Made by a program: the position numbers and the translations under genes
Notes under the pieces: generated by a model
Database searches by the model: none
What the model was told of the DNA's origin: nothing
Seen by the model: only the letters and a program-made list of their open reading frames with translations
Part shown: positions 36,438 through 44,211 of the stretch, in pieces
Position numbering within the stretch: the stretch's first letter is position 1
How the letters are laid out: each line of letters starts with the position of its first letter
NCBI GenBank assembly: GCA_009841265.1
Contig: VXMB01000007.1
Coordinates: 1 to 64,000 of the forward strand
DNA from: Gemmatimonadota bacterium
GTDB taxonomy: Bacteria > JAAXHH01
Reading direction: 5' to 3'
Length of the DNA stretch: 64,000 nt

Positions 36438-37499
36438 CCGGACGTTGATCACGTCCCCGTCCGCGACGACGTACTGCTTGCCTTCCACGCGCAGCGTGCC
36501 TTTCTCCTTCGCGGCCTGCCATCCACCGAGATCGAGCATCGCCTGCCAGTCCAGCGTTTCCGCCCGGATGAATCCCCGTTCCATGTCCGAGTGCACCGTC
36601 CCGGCCGCTTCGGGCGCCGTAACGCCCCTTGTGACGGTCCAGGCCCTGACTTCGTTTTCGCCCACGGTAAAGAACGAGATCAGGTTAAGGAGCCGGTACG
36701 ATGCGGTGATCATGCGGTTCAGGGCCGATTCCTCGATGCCCAGATCGTCCAAGAAAGCGCCGGCGTCGTCCTCGTCGAGCTGGGCGATCTCCATTTCGAC
36801 CTTCGCACAGAACGCCAGCGAATCCAGCCCTTCGGTAATTTCATCCAACTCTTCCAGTCTGCTCGCTTCCTTGCCCAGATCTTCTTCGGGGATATTCAGC
36901 GCAAGTAGCACCGGCTTCTGCGAGAGGAACCGGTAGCCTCGAAGTCTCTTCTCGTCCTCCGGCGAAAACTGGAGATTCCGGATCAACCCACCGCCCTCGA
37001 TCTCCTGCTTGCACTGTTCGAGCAACTCCCATTCCCGCACCAGGTCGGGCTGTTTCGTGGACCGGGCCTCTTTGGAGAGGCGGGTCAGCCGGCGCTCGAT
37101 GATCTCGAGGTCGGCGATGGCGAGTTCCAACTCCACCGTCTCGAAATCCGCGCCCGGTGTAACGGACGTACCGGCCAGATCCGGGAAGCCACGGAGGACG
37201 TGCACGAGTACGTCCATAGTGCGCAGGTCGGCGAGTCCTCCGGCACCCTGCTGTTCCTCCTGCCTTCCCGAACCGGACGTGATGCCGCCTACATCGAGGT
37301 ATTCAACGGTGGCGAAAGTGGTCTTGCGTGGATTGAACAGACTGGAAAGGCGTTCCAGTCGCGGGTCCGGGACCCGGATCGTCCCCCGGTTGGCCGTGTT
37401 CTGCCCACCGTAACCGCCGGTATCCGCGTTGGCCCTGACCAGCGCGTTGAACAACGTGGTCTTCCCGGAACCGGGCAGCCCGACGAGGCCGATCTGCAA
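36426..37499 (-). CDS. ychF: Obg-family P-loop ATPase YchF
   Basis: 357 residues. The G1 motif GLPGSGKTT is at the N-terminus, NIPEED takes the place of the G4 NKxD motif and explains ATP preference, and a coiled-coil region and C-terminal TGS domain (TVRVEGKQYVVADGDVINV in part) follow. YchF associates with ribosomes and responds to oxidative stress. The start is a TTG at 37499 with strong GGGAGGA 7 nt upstream, lying in the gap after the M20 gene. Confidence 0.93.
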   Translation of the reverse strand: MQIGLVGLPGSGKTTLFNALVRANADTGGYGGQNTANRGTIRVPDPRLERLSSLFNPRKTTFATVEYLDVGGITSGSGRQEEQQGAGGLADLRTMDVLVHVLRGFPDLAGTSVTPGADFETVELELAIADLEIIERRLTRLSKEARSTKQPDLVREWELLEQCKQEIEGGGLIRNLQFSPEDEKRLRGYRFLSQKPVLLALNIPEEDLGKEASRLEELDEITEGLDSLAFCAKVEMEIAQLDEDDAGAFLDDLGIEESALNRMITASYRLLNLISFFTVGENEVRAWTVTRGVTAPEAAGTVHSDMERGFIRAETLDWQAMLDLGGWQAAKEKGTLRVEGKQYVVADGDVINVRFSV

Positions 37500-37514
37500 A
37501 GCGGTGTCCTCCCA

Positions 37515-38630
37515 TCAAACACAAAACGCGCGGATCATCGCCTTGTACGCGTCGATCGCAAGGTCGAACTGGTCCAGGGCCATCCATTCGTCCACCGTGT
37601 GGGCCTGGCGGATGTCTCCGGGACCGAGCAGGATCAGCTCCATTGTCCTGCCAAAGACCAGTCCGTCGGTGCCGTAGGGAACCGTGTGGGCCTTCTCCGT
37701 GCCGGTGATCCCCAGGGCCGTCCGGACAAGCTCCGAGTCCGCGGGCGTACTGAAGGGGTCCCCGATCTTCTGGATCGTCAGTTCAACGCCGTTCCGTTCT
37801 GCCGCTTTTCGGGTGCGGTCCAGGAGGGCTTCCTGGTCCTGCCCGGGCATCGATCGGTAGTAGACCGTGCATGTGCTTTTGGGCGCCGTCATGTTGAGGG
37901 CGACGCCGCCGTCGTTGACCCCGATGTTCCAGTCGGAAAAGGGCGGATCGAACTCGTCGTTCAGATGTCGGGGTTCCGACCTGAGCTCGTCGTGGATGGC
38001 CTTCATCTCCACGAGAAAGGGGATCATGGCGTGATGGGCGTTGACGCCTCTGCCGGTGCTGCTGTGGGCCGCCCGCCCCTCCGTCTCGCCCCGCATGAAA
38101 ACCGCGCCCTTGTGCGCTCGTACGACCTCCATGCGCGTCGGCTCGCAGATGATCCCGTAGCGCAGCCCGCTGCCGTTCAGGAGTTCGGACCGCTCGCTGA
38201 CTTCGGCCGCGCCCCAGCACCCGACTTCCTCGTCGGCGGTGAACACGAGATAGATCGGCGCGGAGAGTTCCGACGCCTCGAAGGCCGCCCCCGCCGCGAG
38301 CATGGTGGACAGGGCGCCCTTCATGTCGCAGCTTCCGCGGCCGTATATCCGGTTGTCCCGGATCTCTGCCTTAAAGGGGTCCGTTTCCCAACCGTCTACC
38401 GGGACGGTGTCCGAATGGCCCAGCAGCGCGAGGCCGCCCTTCCCCTCGCCCTTGCGGCCGACGAGGTTGACCTTCTCCACGCCGTTGTCGTCATGGTACG
38501 TAATGCGTTCGACCTGAAAACCCACGCGGTCGAGCTGGTCCTGGAGGTAATCGGATACGGCGGCGTTGCTGTTGGCGCTGATCGAATTGAACGCGATCAA
38601 CTCCCTGGTGACCTGGAGGGGATCGAACAT
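37515..38630 (-). CDS. M20-family deacylase (ArgE/DapE-like)
   Basis: 371 residues. Metal and catalytic motifs are LLGHSDTVPVDGW (His ligand, Asp), GSCDMKG (bridging Asp), TADEEVG (catalytic Glu and ligand Glu), the CEPT segment (ligand Glu) and AHTVDEW (last His). A dimerisation lid domain lies at about 180-290. It would remove acyl groups from an amino acid such as acetylornithine or succinyl-diaminopimelate; sequence alone does not decide. No arg or dap genes are adjacent. Confidence 0.87.
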   Translation of the reverse strand: MFDPLQVTRELIAFNSISANSNAAVSDYLQDQLDRVGFQVERITYHDDNGVEKVNLVGRKGEGKGGLALLGHSDTVPVDGWETDPFKAEIRDNRIYGRGSCDMKGALSTMLAAGAAFEASELSAPIYLVFTADEEVGCWGAAEVSERSELLNGSGLRYGIICEPTRMEVVRAHKGAVFMRGETEGRAAHSSTGRGVNAHHAMIPFLVEMKAIHDELRSEPRHLNDEFDPPFSDWNIGVNDGGVALNMTAPKSTCTVYYRSMPGQDQEALLDRTRKAAERNGVELTIQKIGDPFSTPADSELVRTALGITGTEKAHTVPYGTDGLVFGRTMELILLGPGDIRQAHTVDEWMALDQFDLAIDAYKAMIRAFCV

Positions 38631-38674
38631 CGCTTAAAGCCTGCTTTCTTTGGTTGGAGGATGCCAATGGGAGG

Positions 38675-38689
38675 ATGCCGGAGGTCGGA
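38675..38689. other. Left att-like direct repeat of a tRNA-Leu-anchored island
   Basis: The 15 bp ATGCCGGAGGTCGGA are identical to 41717-41731, the 3' end of the tRNA-Leu gene. Such duplications mark the far end of elements integrated by tyrosine recombinases at tRNA 3' ends. Confidence 0.7.
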
Positions 38690-38840
38690 AAAACACGTCG
38701 CCCGTAATCAATTGTCTACCTTGGGGTTACAGATTCGATAACCCCATGTTGTAAATTTCCTTGGGCCGTCGAATTAGCTTGGCCTCATATAGGCAAATGT
38801 AACCTGTTGGGCGGCGTGAGGCAAGTCTGCGAAAAAAGAT

Positions 38841-38869
38841 TTGACATACCGAATCAAATTTGATATAAT
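38841..38869 (+). promoter_or_regulatory. Consensus sigma-70 promoter with embedded palindrome
   Basis: A perfect TTGACA (38841-38846), a 17-bp spacer and a perfect TATAAT (38864-38869) lie 45 bp before the first island gene. A 12-bp perfect palindrome, ATCAAATTTGAT at 38853-38864, fills the spacer and touches the -10 box, as a repressor operator would. Confidence 0.85.
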
Positions 38870-38914
38870 GATATCCAGATAACATATTATCATCGTTCAT
38901 CAATGGAGATTTCC

Positions 38915-39286
38915 ATGAATGCCAGCAAAGAGATTCCTAAGGATACTACTCTCGAAGTACGCGATCCAGGGCGCCGGAAGAAGGGCGACAAGAAAAAAAC
39001 GCGGCAGGTTTTGATGCGGCTGGATGAAGCGGAGGTCGAGTCTCTTCAGTTTTATTGGGAGATTACCGGAATGAGCTTCAGCCGGATTCTCAAGTTCTCT
39101 GCAATCTTGGGGAGTCTGGCGTTCCCATACGCATACCTGTTGGCCAAGCTGGACAAGCGGCCAGACAACGAGTTTTCGAGCTATCTGACTGGGTTGTGCC
39201 AGGAAGCAGCTCGCGAATTTGGTACGATTATGCAGGAGAAATACGACGCAGCAAAGGCTAAGGCTGAAAAGGTCAACGATGTTTAG
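38915..39286 (+). CDS. Small basic protein, possibly ribbon-helix-helix regulator
   Basis: 123 residues, not recognised by name. The Lys/Arg-rich N-terminus (RRKKGDKKKTRQVLMRLDEA) followed by EVESLQFYWEITGMSFSRIL resembles an RHH DNA-binding motif. The C-terminus is helical. I chose ATG 38915 because GGAG lies 6 nt upstream; ATG 38903 is in frame. It is the first gene after a consensus promoter with a palindromic spacer, so it could be an autorepressor (inference). Confidence 0.6.
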   Translation: MNASKEIPKDTTLEVRDPGRRKKGDKKKTRQVLMRLDEAEVESLQFYWEITGMSFSRILKFSAILGSLAFPYAYLLAKLDKRPDNEFSSYLTGLCQEAAREFGTIMQEKYDAAKAKAEKVNDV

Positions 39287-39446
39287 CACCCAATTCTTGA
39301 ACCGGGTAACCGTCCAGGAAGTGCTCAGTGTCAATCGGCGTCTGGCTCACGAAGGCAAAGCAGGATCTCCCGGTTGTCAGAAGACTACGGGCGGGTCTGC
39401 ACAATATCAGGCATGGAGGAAGTGGGCAGGCGGCTCGCTGAGTTAA
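39279..39446 (+). CDS. Hypothetical 55-residue protein in the island
   Basis: The ATG overlaps the end of the preceding gene (ATGTTTAG), with AAGG 8 nt upstream, which suggests translational coupling. The product (MFSTQFLNRVTVQEVL) has no motif I know. It overlaps the next weak frame, so only one of the two may be real. Confidence 0.35.
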   Translation: MFSTQFLNRVTVQEVLSVNRRLAHEGKAGSPGCQKTTGGSAQYQAWRKWAGGSLS

Positions 39447-39583
39447 GTGGCATACAGAAACGCCTGCACGAGGGAGCGGCCGCCACTCTCAAGAAGGCGA
39501 AGGAACTGGCCACTTGTAAAGAGGAGAGCGCTAACCGCAGGCGGCAGATTCGGAAGGTCGAAGCGCAGATCAAAGCAGCATGA
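39413..39583 (+). CDS. Hypothetical coiled-coil small protein
   Basis: A 56-residue frame beginning MEEVGRRLAELSGIQ, rich in Ala, Lys, Glu and Arg and probably a single long helix. No convincing ribosome site is seen; the frame is open upstream to a TTG at 39374. It sits between two better-supported island genes. Confidence 0.35.
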   Translation: MEEVGRRLAELSGIQKRLHEGAAATLKKAKELATCKEESANRRRQIRKVEAQIKAA

Positions 39584-39607
39584 CTATCATCACAAGGAGG
39601 GATTTTC

Positions 39608-39835
39608 ATGACAAAAGAAATCTCGCTGATCCAGTTTAACGGCGGACGGACATTATCGGTCCGAGATCAGTTTTGGCTGTTTAGTCGCGAATTCGTGGTG
39701 TCAGCCATCGTTCTAAGCAAGCGCGGCCGATGCATCGATGTCCAGACGTCCAACGGTCCCATACTGCGGTACGACGTGGATGACCTTGAAGAGATCCGTT
39801 TCCGCGAGCAGCGGGATACTACAACGGAGGAGTGA
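39608..39835 (+). CDS. Hypothetical 75-residue island protein
   Basis: The start has a strong AAGGAGG 7 nt upstream. The product (MTKEISLIQFNGGRTLSV) is mixed beta and charged, with no known motif. It overlaps the GTG preceding the next gene and is 3 nt from its ATG, so the two are probably coupled. Confidence 0.6.
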   Translation: MTKEISLIQFNGGRTLSVRDQFWLFSREFVVSAIVLSKRGRCIDVQTSNGPILRYDVDDLEEIRFREQRDTTTEE

Positions 39836-39837
39836 CG

Positions 39838-40104
39838 ATGTACCCCAAGACAACCGAGTCCCATCACTTTGCTTTACAGCATTTAGTACTTTGGATCATG
39901 AAGTTGATTAAAGAGAAAAGGTATCGTAGTGACTTGGTGATACTTGAACACACGTACGTGTATAGTGCAGCGCATGACGCTTATATAGATATATTCCCAC
40001 TGGGCGATTCTGAAAGCAATGCCGAGCTCTTGAAAATGGCCCACGAAAGAGCGAGAAAGGCTATCGCGGATTTCGAGACTAACAACCCAAACAGAAAGGA
40101 CTAG
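39838..40104 (+). CDS. Hypothetical 88-residue island protein
   Basis: Not recognised. ATG 39838 has GGAGGAG 5 nt upstream; a GTG two codons earlier is possible. The product (MYPKTTESHHFALQHLVLW) is predicted helical, with an Ala/Arg-rich C-terminal helix. It is the last gene of the small co-directional cassette downstream of the consensus promoter. Confidence 0.58.
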   Translation: MYPKTTESHHFALQHLVLWIMKLIKEKRYRSDLVILEHTYVYSAAHDAYIDIFPLGDSESNAELLKMAHERARKAIADFETNNPNRKD

Positions 40105-40969
40105 CTCGTTGCCGCATAGGCGCGGCAACCCGACCGCCGCGCCTCAATTCATTCTTATAATACCCCACGCTACTTCATATCGTTTCAACTCCTTACTAAC
40201 AATTACTTAACTTGAAAATACCGCAGCCTACATCTTGACCGGGCGGATCGCGACGCTTGGGTGACCTGCATTTGAAACATGAACCCGGTTCGGAACCCGC
40301 TGCTCCTTAACCAGTCCACGGTCTTCAAGAACCTAGCGGGCGGAAACGTACCCGAAGACGAGGCGCTGAGGATCGCGAATCAGTCGTGATTTCGGAGCGT
40401 ATTTGTCTGGACGTCCTAATGCGACATACTGCATCCCATGCAGGGTATAACGGAACAGGCCCTACCGGCGTCAGTACATGCGAAATTGGCGCTATCGGAA
40501 CTCGGCGAAAGTCAAGGCGGATCGCGACGCCTGGAGGGCGAAACACAGCAAGCATGAAGGAGCAACACGAGGAGTTAGCTTAATATGCCAGACAATTCCG
40601 CTGCCGCTTTATCGGCAGGCCCGGTTAACCCTCATCGGAGCCGAAACTGGATATCTGGTTGGGTTTCAAGGTCCCAGATACTTGAAATAAATCGAGCCTG
40701 CAGAACTTAACCTGACTAAAACCTAACAGGCGGGGGTATTGCCGGGCCGTACGTTAATGAATACGTTGCCTAAGACCGTTATCATGATGCCCTCACGTTT
40801 GTTTAGGATTGTCAAGGAAAAATGAAAAAGAGTAACAAAATGTATGTGTTTTTACTGTTGACCGTTCTGACGCGTTGCGTCAAATTGCATCAAGAAGCAA
40901 CTTTGAGGAGTATATAGAAGTATATAGTTATATTACTCCCCATATTACCATATTTCAGAGGGTATTACC
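40105..40969. other. Island stretch without convincing genes
   Basis: About 865 bp of mostly AT-rich DNA. It holds very short frames (36 codons from 40279; a basic 70-codon frame from 40478) that lack ribosome sites and may be gene remnants. A 15-bp direct repeat occurs at 40242-40256 and 40516-40530. A GACGC/GCGTC hairpin lies at 40869-40881 and two AGTATATAG copies near 40909, perhaps control sites for the HicBA-like pair. Confidence 0.5.
40822..40917 (+). CDS. Possible small hydrophobic peptide
   Basis: A 31-codon frame, MKKSNKMYVFLLLTVLTRC and about a dozen more residues, with AAGGA 4 nt before ATG. A Lys-rich start and hydrophobic core recall small membrane or signal-like peptides. Too short to be sure. 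Confidence 0.3.
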   Translation: MKKSNKMYVFLLLTVLTRCVKLHQEATLRSI

Positions 40970-41272
40970 ATGACTATTCGGGTTACAGTAGGGTATAAGC
41001 CTGATGGAAACGGCTACTATTTCTTTTGCCCGGCTTTCCCGGAGATTCTCATAGGAAGTATGACAGAGGAGGAAGGATTTGATTCGATACCAGACGCTAT
41101 CGGGTTAGCTATCGAGCATCGGATTGTGCATAACATACCATTGCCGGTAGGTCCGAATTTCAGTTTTGTATTAGAGCGAGAAGAAGTCGTGTCAGAACCT
41201 GAAATGATAGATGAAGATTACAGGAGTCTTGAATTACATGGCGATTTCTCGCTTAGCGTGGGAACAACTTAA
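40970..41272 (+). CDS. HicB-like antitoxin (island copy)
   Basis: 100 residues beginning MTIRVTVGYKPDGNGYYFFCPAFPE, a HicB-style N-terminal strand and loop pattern (YFFCPAFPEILIG). GAGGG lies 8 nt before ATG. It overlaps the next frame by 35 nt and precedes it, the reverse order of the first hicAB pair in this window. The similarity is short, so the family call is moderate. Confidence 0.5.
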   Translation: MTIRVTVGYKPDGNGYYFFCPAFPEILIGSMTEEEGFDSIPDAIGLAIEHRIVHNIPLPVGPNFSFVLEREEVVSEPEMIDEDYRSLELHGDFSLSVGTT

Positions 41273-41513
41273 GTCAGTCCATGTTGAAAAGTTAATGACT
41301 GCCCTTGTAAAAGATGGATGGGTGAAAGTCGTACGTAGGAACAACATGGCTCGTTATGTGAAAGATGGCATGCCCCTACCTATCATCATACACATTCATC
41401 CCAAGAAAACCTTCGGGGAAGACCTCCTGAGAGACATTCTTGGCAGGACAATGTGGACTGATGACGATTTGCTACGGTTGAAATTGATTAAGCGTAAACC
41501 CAAGTCGCGTTAA
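41238..41513 (+). CDS. HicA-like toxin, possibly catalytically altered
   Basis: About 91 residues (MAISRLAWEQLKSVHVEK) with HicA-like spacing: a helix LMTALVKDGW, a strand region, PIIIHIHPKKTFGEDLLRDIL and TDDDLLRLK. The position of the catalytic His in G-S/N-H reads N-N-M here, though two His follow in IIHIHP. ATG 41238 is preferred to the upstream 41211. It pairs with the HicB-like gene it overlaps. Confidence 0.5.
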   Translation: MAISRLAWEQLKSVHVEKLMTALVKDGWVKVVRRNNMARYVKDGMPLPIIIHIHPKKTFGEDLLRDILGRTMWTDDDLLRLKLIKRKPKSR

Positions 41514-41645
41514 TCAGCCCGGAAAGTCACCCCACCGTTGCATAAGCAAACCCCGTCTTCTACAATTCGTTTTTTGAATTAGCCTGTTCAACTGTGTTAC
41601 CAACGTTGCACACAGGGCTATTTCGTGTATTTCGCGAGGAACGTG

Positions 41646-41668
41646 AATCCCCTTCGTGTCGGGGGATT
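41646..41668. other. Inverted repeat near the right island boundary
   Basis: AATCCCC (41646-41652) and GGGGATT (41662-41668) form a 7-bp stem with a 9-nt loop. No T-tract follows on either strand, so a terminator role is uncertain. It lies between the island's last gene and tRNA-Leu. Confidence 0.35.
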
Positions 41669-41716
41669 TGCGGCACAATGTGATATTATAGGGGATATTA
41701 CGGAGTTGAGGTTGGA

Positions 41717-41731
41717 ATGCCGGAGGTCGGA
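41717..41731. other. Right att-like repeat inside the tRNA-Leu 3' end
   Basis: Identical over 15 bp to 38675-38689. It spans the end of the acceptor stem, discriminator and part of the T-arm, the usual crossover segment for tRNA-targeting integrases. Confidence 0.7.
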
Positions 41732-41801
41732 CTCGAACCGACACGACCTTGCGGTCAAGGGATTTTGAGTCCCTCGCGTCTACCAATTCCACCACTCCGG
41801 C
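41718..41801 (-). tRNA. tRNA-Leu (anticodon CAA)
   Basis: 84 nt with acceptor GCCGGAG/CTCCGGC and a long variable arm (GACCGCAAGGTC) typical of class II tRNAs. The anticodon loop is CTCAAAA, giving anticodon CAA. The CCA end is not encoded. Its 3' end is duplicated 3 kb away. Confidence 0.95.
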
Positions 41802-41860
41802 ACAATCAAGATAGCCCGCCGGAGACATGCGCGTCAGGCGGGCTATCGGTCAATATAAAA

Positions 41861-41935
41861 CGGGGACGACGGGACTCGAACCCGCAACTTCTGCCGTGAC
41901 AGGGCAGTGCTCTAACCAGATTGAACTACGCCCCC
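41861..41935 (-). tRNA. tRNA-Asp (anticodon GTC)
   Basis: 75 nt. Anticodon stem CTGCC/GGCAG encloses loop CTGTCAC, giving GTC. The acceptor stem pairs GGGGGCG with CGTCCCC and the discriminator is G, as expected for Asp. It lies in tandem with tRNA-Val and tRNA-Leu. Confidence 0.95.
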
Positions 41936-41946
41936 GATTTGATGCA

Positions 41947-42021
41947 TGGGCGATACTGGATTCGAACCAGTGACCTCATGCTTGTAAGGCATGCGCTCTG
42001 AACCAACTGAGCTAATCGCCC
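41947..42021 (-). tRNA. tRNA-Val (anticodon TAC)
   Basis: 75 nt, acceptor GGGCGAT/ATCGCCC, discriminator A. Anticodon stem CATGC/GCATG encloses CTTACAA, giving TAC. It is the first of the three-tRNA cluster. Confidence 0.95.
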
Positions 42022-42036
42022 GCAGGTGTATCCACG

Positions 42037-42327
42037 CTACGGTCGACGCGATTCCCGGTCGCTGGCCGAACCGGTTCGCGGGAACTTCCCTCTCCAGATC
42101 AAGATCACGGGAATGCCCACGCAGTAACCGGAAACCATAAGCAACGGCGCCAGGGTGATCGATTCATAGGCCAGCGCGATGAAACCCGCCAGTATGACGC
42201 CGAGTACGATGGCGAGGAGACGAAGGTGACTTCCACGGAACGGCAGGACATAAGCCTGGGGTGCCGTGGCGCGCCGCCGTCCGGAAGACCGGTTTGAACC
42301 GGACGCTGACTGCGATCTTCTTCCCAT
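42037..42327 (-). CDS. Small two-helix inner-membrane protein
   Basis: 96 residues with a basic Ser/Arg-rich N-terminus and two membrane segments (LLAIVLGVILAGFIALAY and APLLMVSGYCVGIPVILIW). Not assigned to a named family. It lies between rplI and the tRNA cluster on the same strand, where many bacteria carry a DUF-type small membrane gene. Confidence 0.65.
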   Translation of the reverse strand: MGRRSQSASGSNRSSGRRRATAPQAYVLPFRGSHLRLLAIVLGVILAGFIALAYESITLAPLLMVSGYCVGIPVILIWRGKFPRTGSASDRESRRP

Positions 42328-42406
42328 TTCTCCTTAAGCCTCCACGACCGGCCAATATAGGTAAAAAGGCGCTTCGCGTCAAGTCCAAATCAAGGCGGAA
42401 AGGCCC

Positions 42407-42850
42407 TTATTCCTTGACCACCCAGAGCTTCACGCCGGCCTCTACCTGGGCGTGCAGCGCGATGGGAATCGTGTATATGCCTAGCGCCTTGATGGGCTCG
42501 TCGAGATGGATCTTCCGCCGGTCGATATCGTAGCCCTTCTCCTTCAGCAGATCGGCGACGTGCTGATGGGTGACGGAACCGAACATGCGGTCTTCTTCGC
42601 CGACCTGGACGACGGCGGTGAGGGAGACCTCTTCCAGGACGCCTGCGAGTTCCTCGGCCTGTTCCCGCGTTTTGGCTTCCAGGGCCAGTTGCCGCTTCAA
42701 TTTGCCCTGGAGCATCTTCAGGTTTCCGGGCGTTGCCGGAATGGCCTTCTTCGTCAGCATCAGGTAGTTCCTGCCGAACCCGTTGGAAACGTCCACGATT
42801 TCACCGACGCTTCCCACGTTCCGCACCGACTCGGTCAAAATGAGCTTCAC
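42407..42850 (-). CDS. rplI: 50S ribosomal protein L9
   Basis: 147 residues. The N-terminus KLILTESVRNVGSVGEIVDV and GFGRNYL are L9 hallmarks, followed by the long connecting helix and the C-terminal rRNA-binding domain. The start is GTG 42850 with AGGAG 7 nt upstream; a longer frame reaches into rpsR and is not real. It closes the rpsF-rpsR-rplI operon. Confidence 0.96.
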   Translation of the reverse strand: MKLILTESVRNVGSVGEIVDVSNGFGRNYLMLTKKAIPATPGNLKMLQGKLKRQLALEAKTREQAEELAGVLEEVSLTAVVQVGEEDRMFGSVTHQHVADLLKEKGYDIDRRKIHLDEPIKALGIYTIPIALHAQVEAGVKLWVVKE

Positions 42851-42862
42851 GTCCGACTCCTC

Positions 42863-42898
42863 GGCTACTTGTAGGTTTCTGGCTACTTGTAGGTTTCT
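42863..42898. repeat. 18-bp tandem duplication across the rpsR stop codon
   Basis: 42863-42880 and 42881-42898 are identical, adjacent 18-bp units. The second contains the TAG of rpsR; the first separates it from the rplI ribosome site. Confidence 0.95.
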
Positions 42899-43116
42899 TC
42901 GATAAAGGGGAGCAGGCCGATGGCCCGGGCCCGCTTGATGGCCTTTGCCAGGCGCCGCTGGCATAACGCGCTCGCGCCGGAAATCCGGCTCGGCACGATC
43001 TTGCCCCGTTCGGTGACGAAGCGCCGGAGCGCCTTCGGGTCCTTGTAATCGATGTTCTTGATGCGGCCCGGTATGCGTTTCTGCTTTCTCCCCCTGGTCA
43101 TTCTGGATTGGTTCAT
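42883..43116 (-). CDS. rpsR: 30S ribosomal protein S18
   Basis: 77 residues with S18 signatures [19 protein letters not shown] and the [18 protein letters not shown] core that contacts S6 and 16S rRNA. It overlaps rpsF by 4 nt. The last codons and stop are duplicated in tandem downstream. Confidence 0.97.
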   Translation of the reverse strand: MNQSRMTRGRKQKRIPGRIKNIDYKDPKALRRFVTERGKIVPSRISGASALCQRRLAKAIKRARAIGLLPFIEETYK

Positions 43117-43496
43117 GCTTCCGCTCCCGTTTTCTTATCGGCCTGTTCCGCCTTCTCGGCCTGCTCGGTTTTCTCGGCCTGTTCCGCCTTCTCGTATACA
43201 TGGGCCGGATGCTTCCTGACCCGCTTCGTCATGTGCCTGAGCACGCGACCGTTCAACTTGAACGACCGGTCCAGCACGTCCACCAGGGCCGGTTCGCCGT
43301 CGAATCGGATCAGCGTGAAATTGCCCTGATGGGCGTCGTTAATCTCGTAGCTGAGCTTTCGGCTTCCCCAACGTTCCGTGTCGATGACTTCTCCCTGGTT
43401 CGACGCGATAAGCCCCTCGATGGCGGAGATTTCTTCCTCGAGCGGTGCTTCTTCGAGCTTGGAATCGATAATCACCACTGTTTCATAAGACCGCAC
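43113..43496 (-). CDS. rpsF: 30S ribosomal protein S6
   Basis: 127 residues. S6 proteins begin M-R-x-Y-E; here GTG 43496 gives (M)[10 protein letters not shown] with AAGGAG 7 nt upstream. The ATG at 43502 is too close to that ribosome site, so GTG is preferred. The C-terminal tail after HPAHVYEK is a charged repeat (EQAEK units), longer than the usual 100-residue S6. It partners S18 encoded next. Confidence 0.95.
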   Translation of the reverse strand: MRSYETVVIIDSKLEEAPLEEEISAIEGLIASNQGEVIDTERWGSRKLSYEINDAHQGNFTLIRFDGEPALVDVLDRSFKLNGRVLRHMTKRVRKHPAHVYEKAEQAEKTEQAEKAEQADKKTGAEA

Positions 43497-43543
43497 GTGC
43501 ATGCTCCTTAAGTTGTTTGCGGGTTCGCTCAAGCCGGACGGCC

Positions 43544-43581
43544 TTCAGTCCGTGAACGACGGTTCAGTCCGTGAACGACGG
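43544..43581. repeat. 19-bp tandem duplication across the pth stop codon
   Basis: 43544-43562 and 43563-43581 are identical, adjacent 19-bp units. The second holds the last codons and TGA of pth. Confidence 0.95.
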
Positions 43582-44139
43582 ACCGTTATACCGGTTCGCG
43601 GCCTCGCCGCAACCTTCGCTTACGAACACCTCCAGCTGGTCGCAGGCCCGGTCGAGGACGATGGGCAGATCCGTTGCTTCCTCTTTGGTAAACACCTCCA
43701 GCACGTAATCGACCAGCGTATCGGCGTCCCGGGGGACGTCGATGCCGATGCGCTGGCGGGCGAATGCTTCCGTGCCCAGCGCCTCGATAATGGACTCCAG
43801 GCCCCGGTGGCCGCCATGACTGCCTTTCGCCCTGAGGCGCAGCGTACCGAAGGGCAGGTTGACGTCATCGCAGACGACCACGATGCGATCGACGTCGAGT
43901 TCGTAATGTCCCACCGCCTCCCGGACCGCGTAACCGCTGCGGTTCATGAAGGTCACCGGCTTGACCAGCGCCACGGGCAGTCCGCAGATCTTCGCGACGG
44001 CGCCGTGAAACCGCTCGCTGACCGGGGCGAGCTCAAGACCGAGGCGCCGAAGCCAGGTGTCGATCACGTCGAAACCGGCGTTGTGGCGCGTGTCCGCGTA
44101 CCGGACACCGGGATTGCCAAGGCCGATGAAGGCATGCAT
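43564..44139 (-). CDS. pth: Peptidyl-tRNA hydrolase
   Basis: 191 residues. FIGLGNPG, TRHNAGF (catalytic His), VTFMNRSG, VCDDVNLPFG (catalytic Asp) and GSHGGHRGL are diagnostic of Pth. It releases tRNA from abortive peptidyl-tRNAs. I took ATG 44139 because family members start just before the GLGNPG motif; the frame is open to 44199 and no ribosome site decides. It follows rplY, a common pairing. Confidence 0.95.
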   Translation of the reverse strand: MHAFIGLGNPGVRYADTRHNAGFDVIDTWLRRLGLELAPVSERFHGAVAKICGLPVALVKPVTFMNRSGYAVREAVGHYELDVDRIVVVCDDVNLPFGTLRLRAKGSHGGHRGLESIIEALGTEAFARQRIGIDVPRDADTLVDYVLEVFTKEEATDLPIVLDRACDQLEVFVSEGCGEAANRYNGPSFTD

Positions 44140-44211
44140 GGACGGATCGTCAGGCCGCTCTGCGGGCCGCAAGGAACCGGAATCGGCATGCTGACACATA
44201 TCCGGGCTGCC

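Noticed and set aside
43140..43195. Repeats at the 3' end of rpsF as a mobile or CRISPR element
   Set aside because: They encode an in-frame EQAEK-type charged tail of S6 and are ordinary low-complexity coding DNA.
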